Shown: positions 18,077 to 26,397 of the stretch, one piece after another | Layout: each line of letters opens with the position of its first letter | How positions within the stretch are numbered: the stretch's first letter is position 1 | DNA from: Agrococcus jejuensis | Lineage (GTDB): Bacteria > Actinomycetota > Actinomycetes > Actinomycetales > Microbacteriaceae | Direction of reading: 5' to 3' | Length of the DNA: 64,000 nucleotides | Assembly (NCBI RefSeq): GCF_007679035.1 | Contig: NZ_VEFR01000006.1 | Coordinates: 103,401 to 167,400 of the forward strand | Notes under the pieces: model-generated | The model's database searches: none | What the model was told of the DNA's origin: nothing | What the model saw: the letters and a program-made list of their open reading frames with translations, nothing else | Position numbers and translations under genes: made by a program

Positions 18077-18928
18077 TCAGCGCGACGGCGCGACCTGCTC
18101 GCGCGCCTCCCTCTCCGTGCGCGCCGTGAGGTAGAAGCGATGCGCGGTGATGACGAGCGCGAGCCAGGCGACGCCGAGCACGAGGCCCGCCAGCACGTCG
18201 GTGAACCAGTGGTGGCCGAGGAACACCCTGGTGAAGCCGATGACGACGACGTAGACGGCGGCGGCCGTGGCGATCGCGACCCGGATGCGTGCGCTCGATC
18301 GGCGCAGGATCAGCAGGTACGCGATGATGCCGACGATGGCGACGGCGTTGAGCGTGTGACCGCTGGGGAACGACTCCGACAGCTCGATCGGCGGCACGGC
18401 ATCCGAGTGCGGAGGGCGCACGCGATCGATGAAGCGCTTGCCGACGATCGTGAGCAGCACGGACACCGCACCGGTCGTGGCGATGAGCACGACCGGCGTC
18501 CACGAGCGGCGCCGCACGGCGAGCAAGATCATCGCCGTGAGGGCGATGATCGGCATGCCGATGGTGCCCGCCGTGAACGTGACGGCCGTGAGGGTCGCGT
18601 CGAGCGCGGGGGAGCGGAGCGTGAGCAGGTCGTCGAGCAGCGGGCGGTCGACGCCCGCGACGCCTCGGCTCGTGGTGATGGAGCCGTAGATGCCGATCAC
18701 GAGCGCCGTCGCGACCACGAGCACGACGATCGCGACCGTGAGGGCCGCCGCGAGCGCCGCGTACGGGCCGGACCGGCGGGCGATCGTGCGCGCGCCCGCC
18801 GCGGTCGCCTCGCCGAGCGGCCCGTGCCAGCGTGTGAGGTCGACGGTGCCGATCGTGCGATCGTGCTCGCGCTCGCCGACCGCGCCGATCTCGTCGGGGG
18901 TGGGCCGCGTGACGGATCCGTCGCTCAT
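18077..18928 (-). CDS. PAP2 superfamily phosphatase (membrane)
   Basis: 283 residues, about six membrane helices. The three acid-phosphatase motifs are visible: KRFIDRVRP (from Lys164), FPSGHTL (PSGH 188-191) and TRVFLGHHWFTD (233-244). Members dephosphorylate lipid pyrophosphates such as undecaprenyl-PP or phosphatidic acid. ATG 18928 was chosen because the upstream in-frame extension lacks family similarity. First gene of the minus-strand group leading to DUF4397 and sortase. Confidence 0.9.
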   Translation of the reverse strand: MSDGSVTRPTPDEIGAVGEREHDRTIGTVDLTRWHGPLGEATAAGARTIARRSGPYAALAAALTVAIVVLVVATALVIGIYGSITTSRGVAGVDRPLLDDLLTLRSPALDATLTAVTFTAGTIGMPIIALTAMILLAVRRRSWTPVVLIATTGAVSVLLTIVGKRFIDRVRPPHSDAVPPIELSESFPSGHTLNAVAIVGIIAYLLILRRSSARIRVAIATAAAVYVVVIGFTRVFLGHHWFTDVLAGLVLGVAWLALVITAHRFYLTARTEREAREQVAPSR

Positions 18929-19395
18929 CGAGCAAGGATGCTGCATCGCGGCGCGGCGACGCCATCCGCGGGTCCGGGGTTGCGCGGGCACCTCCTCGAA
19001 GTCCTCTGCTCCCGCGTACGAAATAGCGCGCTCGACGTATTCACCTACGGGGCTCTCGGCCTCCACTCTGGGAACGTCTACGCACGCGCGTCGCTCGATC
19101 GCGCCCGGGCTGTGGAGTGAGAAGCCCGGCGACCACTACCCCGCGATGCCCCGCATCGCCGGCCGCATCCGCTTTCACCTCGCTCGAGCGCAAGCCGCCG
19201 CGGGCCTCCCCACCGCGCCCTGTTCGACCTAGCTGCCCAGCGCCTCGCCGCCTGACGTCTGGACTGGTGCATCGGTCGCGAGACTGAGTCGGACAACGGT
19301 CTGCGAGCGGCGGGGCTCTAACAGATTGCTGTCGAGGAAAGAGTTCTACTCTCAGGCTCAGGCGATTGCCTCACTCGGTTCCATCTGGAGGCGCG
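18929..19395. other. 467-bp gap at the left edge of the accessory island
   Basis: No supported gene, hairpin or repeat. From about 19.3 kb base composition shifts: A/T at third positions becomes common and tracts such as AACAGATTGCTGTCGAGG appear, unlike the flanking 72% G+C DNA. I read it as the junction of acquired DNA, but no direct repeat, integrase or tRNA is visible to define the edge. Confidence 0.4.
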
Positions 19396-19974
19396 ATGGT
19401 TTTCTTCCGCAAGACACTGGCGCTGCGGGCACTCATTGTCGAACTCGACGCCGAACTCCGCGGGAGGGCGCCAGTCACTGCCGACCGGGTGCGTGAGTTG
19501 GTTGCGAAGGGCGCCAAACTCAACTCCATCACGCCTCCGGATGGTCGTTCGCCGCTGAGCATGGCGACCATCGTGGACAACGTGCCGGTCATGCGGACCA
19601 TGCTCCAACTCGGTGCGTTCCCCGACGGGAACGTGCTCAAGTCCGACAATCCGCTGCACATCGCCACGATCAACGGCTATCGGGACGCCGCACGCCTTTT
19701 GCTCGTTGCCGGTGCCGACGTGAATGCCGTCAGCAATGTCGGGAGCACGGCTCTTCACAGCGCTCTGATCAGCCACGCAGCGCGAGACAGCCAGATGGCC
19801 GAACTGCTCGTGAGTCACGGAGCCGATCGCAACATTCGCGATCACAGTGGGAAGACGCCGTTCGAAGACTTCTTGGAGAGCGCCGAGAGAACGGCGGACA
19901 GCCCCGCCTCGCCGCCCGAATATCGTGAGCGGGATCGCCAGGATCTGGTTCGGTTCCGACGTCTGCTCGGCTGA
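19396..19974 (+). CDS. Ankyrin-repeat protein
   Basis: 192 residues, ATG preceded by CTGGAGG. Three to four ankyrin repeats are seen between about 45 and 155: GRSPLSMATIVDNVPVMRTML, DNPLHIATINGYRDAARLLL-AGADVN, GSTALHSALISHAARDSQMAELL-SHGADRN, and GKTPFEDFL. Cytoplasmic protein-interaction module. Codon use is less G/C-biased than surrounding genes. It starts the accessory island; role unknown, possibly an antitoxin-like or partner-binding subunit. Confidence 0.85.
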   Translation: MVFFRKTLALRALIVELDAELRGRAPVTADRVRELVAKGAKLNSITPPDGRSPLSMATIVDNVPVMRTMLQLGAFPDGNVLKSDNPLHIATINGYRDAARLLLVAGADVNAVSNVGSTALHSALISHAARDSQMAELLVSHGADRNIRDHSGKTPFEDFLESAERTADSPASPPEYRERDRQDLVRFRRLLG

Positions 19975-20040
19975 CGCGAGCGAAACTGCTCGAGGCGTGT
20001 TTCCACCCTCCTCGACGAGGGCAAGACCTACGATCACGGC

Positions 20041-20679
20041 ATGGACGTCGCCTCTCTGTCGTGGGTTCTCGGACTCCTCGGCGTCGCAGGCTTCCTCGTC
20101 GTCGCCGTGGTCGCGATCCGATCCGCCACGGGCGCGAAGACCGCTAGCGCGTCGACGGACCGAGCCCGAGTCGCCGCGATCCTGAGCCGCAGTGGCGACG
20201 GCGACCACCTCTCCGATGAGGAAGCAGCTCAACTGCGGCAGAGCCTCGAGCGGATCCGCAGCTCCGAGCCCTGGCAGCCGAATGCGCCCACGCCTGCACT
20301 CACGTCGTCGCAGCACAGGACGTCCCTTACGCCGCGAGAGGCTGAGGAACACATCGCAGCGTGGATGCGCCAGCACGGCGTGCATGATGCGATCGCGACT
20401 CGACTCACCAACGATGGAGGAATCGATGTCAGATCGAGCACGGTCCTCGCGCAGGTGAAGCATTACATCGGCACTGTAGGCCCCGCGCCGGTGCGCGAGC
20501 TCGTCGGCGTGATCCAAATGGACGCCGGGAACCGCACCGGGGCCTTCTTCACGTCAGGTACCTACTCCTCCGGCGCGGTGGCCGCCGCCGCAGCCGGCGG
20601 CATCGCGCTTTTCCGCTATGACCTCGACGGAAGCGACGTGCGCGCGGCGAACGCCCAGGCGCACGCGCTCCTGAGATAG
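20041..20679 (+). CDS. Membrane-anchored Mrr-type restriction endonuclease-like protein
   Basis: 212 residues. One N-terminal membrane helix (about 7-27), an acidic linker, then a PD-(D/E)XK fold of the Mrr_cat type: catalytic pattern GGIDVRS (Asp129) and AQVKHY (Gln138, Lys140), followed by PVRELVGV and a GAFFTSGTYSSGA strand-turn typical of Mrr. Mrr-family nucleases cut foreign, often methylated, DNA. The membrane anchor is less usual and suggests cleavage at the membrane, perhaps of incoming DNA. Genomic context is an accessory island. Confidence 0.82.
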   Translation: MDVASLSWVLGLLGVAGFLVVAVVAIRSATGAKTASASTDRARVAAILSRSGDGDHLSDEEAAQLRQSLERIRSSEPWQPNAPTPALTSSQHRTSLTPREAEEHIAAWMRQHGVHDAIATRLTNDGGIDVRSSTVLAQVKHYIGTVGPAPVRELVGVIQMDAGNRTGAFFTSGTYSSGAVAAAAAGGIALFRYDLDGSDVRAANAQAHALLR

Positions 20680-20705
20680 CGAACAGTCGCGACTCCGGCG
20701 CACGG

Positions 20706-20915
20706 CTGACGCCCGAGCTGAACAAGCCCGTGTACGCGCTCGTCGCCCTCGCGTTCGCATCCGAGCGCGGTACCGACGTGTACACGTGGAAGCGTCGCGG
20801 CAGCGAGGGACCGGTCGTGACGTAGCTGACGCAGATCGCCGCATGGGGCTACGAGCTCAGCGGCGTCGAGAACATCGCCGCATGCATCGAGGCCGACCAG
20901 CCGACCGAGGCATAG
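20706..20915 (+). pseudogene. Remnant of a plasmid-type gene (ParB-like C-terminus?) with internal stop
   Basis: A continuous coding-like frame reads LTPELNKPVYALVALAFASE, continues to GSEGPVVT, meets TAG, then resumes LTQIAAWGYELSGVENIAAC to a second TAG at 20913. Codon use is chromosomal-like on both sides of the internal stop. No start with a ribosome-binding site is present. The ending reminds me of actinobacterial plasmid/ICE ParB-like proteins, which is weak memory-based evidence. A gene fragment left by past integration is the simplest reading. Confidence 0.45.
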
Positions 20916-21010
20916 CCTCAGCCCAGGTGGTCCGCGCCCGTCTGTTTCGGGTGCGGGCCACCGAGGCGACGGGACGCGTCCCCCTCGCGCTCCGCCGGGG
21001 CCGGTGACCT

Positions 21011-22057
21011 CTAGACCGCTACCTGACGCCTCGTGGCGCGGAGCTTCATTAGATGTTGGTCCCCGGCCGGTGTCAGCGACCAGTAGATCGTCTTGTTCGT
21101 GACTCCGTGGGACTTGGTGCTCGTGGCGATTGCGCCCAGAGCCCTCAGTTGAACGATGACCTGGCCCCAGGAAGAGTCCTTCACGTCGATTTCAAGATTG
21201 GGCCTGCCAGCAAGTTCGCTGTGCTCCCGCTTTGCCGAGTCGATCATGTCCTGTGCAAGAGTGCGGCGAAGGGACTGCTCGGAAGCTTCATCAATCATGA
21301 GCGGCCCAAGAAGTTCGATCAGGCTGTCCCACGTGTAAGCGAGCGTGTACTCGGCTTCGCGATGACCCCCGAAGTACCAAGAGATGGATAGCTCGATGGC
21401 AACTTTGTCCGATCCTTGCTCGTAGTCGGGGTTCAGGGCGACGGCGGCTGGGTGGGCAGCCTCTTCGGCGGCTGCTCGCTTTTGATCAGAGAGCGCCGCT
21501 CGCAGTTCCGCAATCTCGGCGCGTGTTTCTGGTGCCATCGCAAATCGTCCTCGTACCCATCCTTCGCGAGGAGACGATTTCATGGCCCGCATGAGGCTGC
21601 GAGATACGACGGACCCGAGCTCTGCTGGATTCGAGTACGGCTTCACCAGTCGTGTCTTCACCTTCGCGCGGAAGGCATCGAGTTTCTCGATCGCGACCGT
21701 GTCGAGTTCGGACTTCCCTCTTGGGCTGTCGTTGGGACTTGAGTGGACGAAGCCGAGCACGGGGACGCCGGTCTCTACCGCGTAGTCGTACTCCTTCTCG
21801 GTGTAGCTGATCCCCTCAGGAGTGGTGCTGCCGTATCGGCCGCCGACGATGACGACGTAGTAGTCGCTTTCATCAATCTGGCCCTGAATCAGAGTCCATT
21901 GGTCGTCGTCCGCAGCGGGGAACATCTCCATACCAGCGGGGAGGCAGTCCATCTCAAGCAGCGCCTGCATGACCTCTCGCCGCTCGTCCTTCAAGTCGGT
22001 GAAGGTTGAGCTCACGAAGACTTGATAACGGCGGTCCATCTTCCCGTCTGGTGGCAA
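21011..22057 (-). CDS. DUF4062 domain-containing protein
   Basis: 348 residues from TTG 22057, which has the ribosome-binding site AGGAGAG at good spacing; the next in-frame ATG (22039) has a poorer one. The N-terminal DUF4062 domain (about 8-100) is clear: YQVFVSSTFTDLKDERREV, AGMEMFPAADDDQW, IVGGRYGS and GISYTEKEYDYA. This domain is related to TIR-like folds and is common as the sensor or effector part of bacterial defence and NTPase proteins. The rest (150-348) is helical then a winged-helix-like end (TNKTIYWSLTPAG). Lower G+C than neighbours. Confidence 0.88.
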   Translation of the reverse strand: MPPDGKMDRRYQVFVSSTFTDLKDERREVMQALLEMDCLPAGMEMFPAADDDQWTLIQGQIDESDYYVVIVGGRYGSTTPEGISYTEKEYDYAVETGVPVLGFVHSSPNDSPRGKSELDTVAIEKLDAFRAKVKTRLVKPYSNPAELGSVVSRSLMRAMKSSPREGWVRGRFAMAPETRAEIAELRAALSDQKRAAAEEAAHPAAVALNPDYEQGSDKVAIELSISWYFGGHREAEYTLAYTWDSLIELLGPLMIDEASEQSLRRTLAQDMIDSAKREHSELAGRPNLEIDVKDSSWGQVIVQLRALGAIATSTKSHGVTNKTIYWSLTPAGDQHLMKLRATRRQVAV

Positions 22058-22317
22058 GTGACTCTCCTGTGCGTAGACCTGAATCTTAACTTCAGCTTGC
22101 GTCGTGGGAGGCAGTTCGCCGAGTGGCGCGCGCTGTCTCGACGTGAAGCCTGCGGCAGCATACGGTCGGCCACCCGCCGCGCCAGCGCTTTCGCGGCATA
22201 TCTTCCCTCGCTGCGCTCACTCCGGTGTTCCACGGTCGCTGGCACTCCGGGCATCCGCCCTAGCGGCGTCAAAGACGCCTTCACGGCAAGAAAACATGAG
22301 GGGTGAGGAGAGCGACC

Positions 22318-22646
22318 ATAACCACCATCACCGAGGCCGCCACCGTCACCGAGTGCCAGGCGTGCGAGTAGCCCACCGCTCCGACATGCAGGGCGAGTGG
22401 GTCGCCTGCCCGATCACGCCGCACCTGTGCATCGAGTGCTGCGCTCCCGGTGCGGTCAGCAGGTGCCGCCAGTACTCGACAAGCTGGGACGGCGGCGCTC
22501 GGCGCTCCGACGAGTACACCTGCCACGTCGCAACTGGCACCACGCGAGCGTGGCTGAGGGTTCTCGATGACCAAGACGAGCTGTTGAGCCGAGACGATGT
22601 GGCGGCCGCGCCCGGCGCGGCCGCCAGCTCCGTCTTCACCAAGTGA
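22318..22646 (+). pseudogene. Frameshifted small cysteine-rich protein gene
   Basis: After GAGGAGAG the frame opens at ATA (22318) where ATG is expected and reads TTITEAATVTECQACE before TAG at 22369. Coding character then continues in another frame: VAHRSDMQGEWVACP to CIECC and on to SSVFTK ending at 22646. Together this suggests one zinc-binding type protein (CxxC pairs) broken by a start mutation and a frameshift. A small hairpin GACGGA-GAT-TCCGTC follows the stop at 22645-22659. Confidence 0.4.
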
Positions 22647-22924
22647 CGGAGATTCCGTCTCCCGACCGTGGAGGGAGCGGAACCGTGCTCGCGGCGTCAC
22701 CCACGGCAGGACGCGTGAGTCGGTCAGCCACGCGGCCACCTACAGCGAGGTGCCATCGGTGCCCCCGCTCTGCTTCTCAGACGACTGGATCGAGCCGAGT
22801 ACCGGTCGGCGACTATTGAGTAGTCCTCGCGCAGCATGTCGCGGCAGTCCCGTCGCCCGAGCCGCACGAACTCGCGTGCGCCCCCGCGGTAATTGGCGCG
22901 CGCTCCGATCCGCCCAGGCCCGGC
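22647..22924. other. Right edge of the accessory island
   Basis: No gene supported. Short patches of coding-like sequence on both strands lack starts and are interrupted. The high-G+C chromosomal pattern resumes by about 22.9 kb, where the SDR gene ends. Confidence 0.35.
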
Positions 22925-23995
22925 TCAGGTGGCCGACCAGCCCCCGTCGCTCGGCAGCACGACGCCCGTCACGTTCACGCCGTCGTCGCTCAGCAGGAAG
23001 GTGATCGACGCCGCGAGCTGCTCGGCCTCGGCCGCGTCGGGCAGCACCGTCATCGCCAGCTGCACGCGCTCCGCGCCGAGCTCGGATGCGAACGACGCCT
23101 CGATGTTCGTGATGACGGGACCCGGGGCGACCGCGTTGCAGCGGATGCCGCGACCGGCGTACATGAAGGCCGTCGACTTCGTGATGCCCACGACGGCGTG
23201 CTTCGACGCCGTGTAGGCCACGCCGGCCGCCGAGCCGCGCAGCGCGGCCTCGGAGGCGACGTTCACGATCGAGCCCGAGCCCTGCGCGAGCATCGTCGGC
23301 ACGACGGCACGCGTCAGCAGCATCGTGCCGTCGACGTTGACGCGCATCACCCGCTGCCAGGTCGCGTCGCTGACCTCGCCGATCGGGCTCATGTCGTCCA
23401 TGATCCCCGCGACGTTCGCGAGGCCGTCGATGCGGCCGCCCGCTGCCGCGACGATGTCGTCGACGCGGGCGGGATCGGTGATGTCGGCGACGAGCGTCAC
23501 GACGTCCGCGCCGTCGTGCTCGGCTGCGAGCGCATCCAGACGCTCCTGCGACACGTCGACCGCCACGACCCTGCCGCCCTCGCGGAGGATGCGCGATGCG
23601 GTGGCGCGGCCGATGCCCGAGCCCGCGCCCGTCACGACGACGGTGCGATCGGCGAAGCGCCCCTGCGAGACGCGCTCGACCCAGGGCTGCTGCTCGACCA
23701 CCGCGGCCGCCGGCGTCTCGGCGCCGGCGCCGGCCTCCGGGCCGTCCGACGATGCCCCGTCGGCGTGCTCCGTCGACGTCGCGTTCGCTCGCGCGATGAC
23801 CGCGTCGAGCGCCTCCTGTGAGAACGCGCCCTTGCTGAGGCCGACGAGGCGCTTGATGGCGAGCCGGCCCACGGGGCGCAGCGCGTCGGCGCTCTGCCCG
23901 CCCTGCGCGAGCAGCTCGCGCAGCACGGGGCCACCCGTGGGGTGCGCGAGCCAGGTCTTGATGCTGTCGTCGCCGGTCAGTCGCTCTGCGCTCAT
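22925..23995 (-). CDS. SDR family oxidoreductase with N-terminal helical extension
   Basis: 356 residues, about 110 longer than a plain SDR. Residues 1-70 form a helical segment (SIKTWLAHPTGGPVLRELL, then RLAIKRLVGLSKGAFS), 75-105 an Ala/Glu-rich linker, and 115-356 a classical SDR with TGAGSGIG (122-129), Ser248, YTASK (Tyr261, Lys265). The N-terminal segment resembles a module I recall from the C-terminal region of some actinobacterial family-3 glycosidases, unverified. ATG 23995 follows GAAGGAGG. Divergent from a TetR gene that probably represses it through the palindrome at 24015. Confidence 0.9.
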   Translation of the reverse strand: MSAERLTGDDSIKTWLAHPTGGPVLRELLAQGGQSADALRPVGRLAIKRLVGLSKGAFSQEALDAVIARANATSTEHADGASSDGPEAGAGAETPAAAVVEQQPWVERVSQGRFADRTVVVTGAGSGIGRATASRILREGGRVVAVDVSQERLDALAAEHDGADVVTLVADITDPARVDDIVAAAGGRIDGLANVAGIMDDMSPIGEVSDATWQRVMRVNVDGTMLLTRAVVPTMLAQGSGSIVNVASEAALRGSAAGVAYTASKHAVVGITKSTAFMYAGRGIRCNAVAPGPVITNIEASFASELGAERVQLAMTVLPDAAEAEQLAASITFLLSDDGVNVTGVVLPSDGGWSAT

Positions 23996-24014
23996 GCGCG
24001 CCTCCTTCGTCGAT

Positions 24015-24034
24015 ACCGGACATCCCTGTCCGGT
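24015..24034. promoter_or_regulatory. TetR-type operator between SDR and tetR genes
   Basis: Perfect inverted repeat ACCGGACA-TCCC-TGTCCGGT, centred 20-40 bp from both divergent start codons. Size and symmetry fit a TetR-family operator controlling both genes. Confidence 0.7.
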
Positions 24035-24053
24035 TGTCGGGTACGCTAGCACG

Positions 24054-24638
24054 GTGACCGATGCGCGGGGCAGGGCCAATCGTGGGCCGAGTGCCGGCCC
24101 GGGGAATCGGCTCGCGATCCTCGCTGCCGCGCGCGAGCGCTTCGCGCGCGACGGGCTCGCGGTGCCGCTCAGCGCGATCGCGAAGGATGCCGGCGTCGGC
24201 CAGGGCAGCCTCTACCGCCACTTCCCCGATCGCCTCGCGTTGGCCGTCGCGGTCTTCGACGAGAATCTCGACGCCGTCGAGGTCGTCGTGGCCGAGGACT
24301 CGACGACCGTGGCCGACCTGCTCGACCTCGTCGAGCAGCAGGCCGTGCTGGCTCCCGCGCTCGTCGACCTCATGTGGCAGCACCAGCGCGACGCGCGGGT
24401 GGCGCCGCTCGGCGAGCGCGTCCGTGCGATCGCCGAGGTCGTGGTCGCGCGCGACCGCGCAGCCGGGCTCGTCGGCGAGCATGTGGAGGCGGCCGACGTG
24501 CTGGCCGCGATCTCGATGCTCGCCGACCTCACCGCGCGCGCGAGCTCGCCGAACGCGTCGAGCCTCGACCTCGACGACCAGCGTCGACGGGCTCGCCGCC
24601 TCATCGACGCAGCCCTCGGCTCGCTGCCGGGTCGGTGA
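24054..24638 (+). CDS. TetR/AcrR family transcriptional regulator
   Basis: 194 residues from GTG 24054. N-terminal helix-turn-helix about 17-62 with AILAAARERFARDGLAVPLS and VGQGSLYRHFPDRLAL (YRHFP is the family hallmark). The C-terminal ligand domain is helical. The perfect palindrome sits 20 bp upstream, consistent with autorepression and repression of the divergent SDR. Confidence 0.93.
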   Translation: MTDARGRANRGPSAGPGNRLAILAAARERFARDGLAVPLSAIAKDAGVGQGSLYRHFPDRLALAVAVFDENLDAVEVVVAEDSTTVADLLDLVEQQAVLAPALVDLMWQHQRDARVAPLGERVRAIAEVVVARDRAAGLVGEHVEAADVLAAISMLADLTARASSPNASSLDLDDQRRRARRLIDAALGSLPGR

Positions 24639-24659
24639 CGGCCGGCCTGCTTTCCTCGG

Positions 24660-25352
24660 TCAGCCGCGATCGACGGGAGACGCGGTGACGATGAGGTTGT
24701 CCTCGTAGGCGCCGGCGATCGGATCCCAGTCGCCCGCGCACGTGACGAGGCGCAGCAGGGCTGGGCCGTCGCGGGCGAAGAGCGCGTCGAGGGGCAGCTG
24801 CTGCTTGCCGAGCTGCTCGATCCGGTCGACGCGGTAGGCGAGCACGGCGCCGCTGGCGGTGGTGACCTCGACGATCGCGCCGGGCTCGACGTCGAAGAGC
24901 GCAGCCATGGGTGCGCGGCCGAGCTCGGAGTCGACGTGCGCCGACAGCACCGCCGACCCCTCCGGGCTCCCGGGCGCGGGGCCGTACTCGTACCAGCCGA
25001 CCTCCGTGACGAGGGTCGGGATCTCCATCTGCCCGTCGGCGCGCACGCCCACGGGCACGACGGCGAGGTCGAGCCCCACGTCGGCGATCGCGACGGCGAC
25101 CGGGACGTCCTGGGCGACGCTCGGCTGCGCATCGATGCCGAAGTCGGAGCGGTCGACGGGCGGCGGTGCGCCGACGGGCGCGGATGGTCCAGAGGACGCC
25201 GCGGGCGCCGAGGCCGGCGGTGCCGACCCGGCGGTCGACGCCTCGAGCGCGCCTGCGCTGCGCACGAGCCAGACGCCCCCGACGATGCCGAGCGCGACGG
25301 CGACGCACGCGACGATCGCGGCCGCGCGGCGTGCCGAGCGCGCATGTCGCAC
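24660..25352 (-). CDS. Class F sortase (module 2)
   Basis: 230 residues from GTG 25352. This start was chosen over the GTG at 25409 because it aligns with the start of the module 1 sortase and leaves the conserved hairpin in the intergenic space. Membrane anchor about 9-30, Pro/Ala/Ser linker, then the barrel. His139 in SAHVDSE and Cys205 in LVTCAGD fall at exactly the same positions as in module 1, and again AGAYEDNLIVTA has no arginine after the cysteine except one at the very C-terminus. Converges on tetR. Confidence 0.87.
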   Translation of the reverse strand: MRHARSARRAAAIVACVAVALGIVGGVWLVRSAGALEASTAGSAPPASAPAASSGPSAPVGAPPPVDRSDFGIDAQPSVAQDVPVAVAIADVGLDLAVVPVGVRADGQMEIPTLVTEVGWYEYGPAPGSPEGSAVLSAHVDSELGRAPMAALFDVEPGAIVEVTTASGAVLAYRVDRIEQLGKQQLPLDALFARDGPALLRLVTCAGDWDPIAGAYEDNLIVTASPVDRG

Positions 25353-25383
25353 CCGACTCCCACCGGGGGCGACGGGAGCCGGG
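25352..25383. terminator. Hairpin between DUF4397 gene 2 and sortase gene 2
   Basis: CCCGACTCCC (25352-25361) pairs with GGGAGCCGGG (25374-25383) with one mismatch. Equivalent in place to the hairpin at 17060-17095, so the structure was kept after module duplication. Confidence 0.45.
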
Positions 25384-25416
25384 CGGCGGGCGTGGCGACC
25401 GTGCGCCACGGATGGA

Positions 25417-26235
25417 TCAGCGCTCCCGTGCCCCGACGACCGCCGCGCGCCGCCAGACGACGAGGGCGACCGCGCCGAGCATGGCCGCGATCGCGAGCAC
25501 GATGCCCGGACCCGTGGCGCCGTCGAACGTGCCGCCGAGCCCCGACGGCATGCCCGTCGGGGCGCTGGACGAGCCGACGGTCTGCACGCCGACCCCGAGC
25601 GTGCCGTCCGCTGCGCTGCCCCACGCGGTCACGATGGTCGTCGTGCCCTCGGCGAGCGTGAGGTCGGCAGGGCCGATGACGACGTCGTCGGTGCCGGCGA
25701 GCACCACGTCGGCCGTGATCATCCCCGGCGTCGTCAGCAGCGACGCCTCCTCGGGGTTCTCGATGCCCTCGACCACGACCGTGCCATCGGCGCGCACGTC
25801 GACTGCCGGGGCCGCGGCGAGGTGCCGCACCGTGAGGCGCGCCTGGCCGGCGGGCACGGGCGACGTGTCGTTCACGAAGGCGCCGAGCGCCGGCGCGCCC
25901 GACGCGTCGAGGTAGGCGACGAGCGTCACGTCCGCATCGGCGGGCACCTCCACGCCCCTCGCCTCGATCGTGGGGGCGGCGGTGGCGGGATCGTCGCCGT
26001 CGGCGAACACCTGGATGTCGTGGGCGCCCGGCGCGAGCGCGAGCGGCTCGGTGAGGGTGCCCGGCTGCAGGTCGGGCACGGTCTCCGCACCGTCCACGTA
26101 GACGTCGACGGCGATGCCCGGCACCGCGTGCAGCACCGACACGGTCGCGTCACCCTCGGCGGCGAGCGCGGGTGCCGCGCCGAGCACGGACATGGCGAGC
26201 ACGGCAGCGCTGCCGATCGCGATCTTGCCCCTCAT
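25417..26235 (-). CDS. DUF4397 surface protein, likely sortase substrate (module 2)
   Basis: 272 residues, a close paralog of the protein at 17131-17949 and of equal length. Signal peptide 1-25 (ends APALA), two DUF4397 domains, then SSAPTGMPSGLGG, a hydrophobic helix and the basic tail WRRAAVVGARER. Shared PTG-x-PSGLGG before the helix suggests this is the recognition element for the paired sortase. ATG 26235 is supported by AGGAGCG upstream and by paralog alignment. Confidence 0.88.
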   Translation of the reverse strand: MRGKIAIGSAAVLAMSVLGAAPALAAEGDATVSVLHAVPGIAVDVYVDGAETVPDLQPGTLTEPLALAPGAHDIQVFADGDDPATAAPTIEARGVEVPADADVTLVAYLDASGAPALGAFVNDTSPVPAGQARLTVRHLAAAPAVDVRADGTVVVEGIENPEEASLLTTPGMITADVVLAGTDDVVIGPADLTLAEGTTTIVTAWGSAADGTLGVGVQTVGSSSAPTGMPSGLGGTFDGATGPGIVLAIAAMLGAVALVVWRRAAVVGARER

Positions 26236-26397
26236 CGCTCCTCCTGACTCTCGTCGGGCCGCAGGTGCAGCCCTGCACCCCTTGTAGCGGAGTCGAGCGC
26301 GGATCGGGTGCACGGAGTCGATCGGGGTACGGGCATGCGGGAGGCGGCATGCGTCGCAATGCTTCCTTGCTTCAGTCAAGCGTGATATTCATGAGTC

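Noticed and set aside
22281..22739. Minus-strand frame of 152 codons over the island edge
   Set aside because: No ribosome-binding site or recognisable motif, and it opposes the frame that shows zinc-type cysteine pairs and G/C third positions.
25353..25409. Longer start (GTG 25409) for the second sortase
   Set aside because: It would place the conserved intergenic hairpin inside the coding region and add 19 residues absent from the paralog; GTG 25352 aligns with the paralog start.
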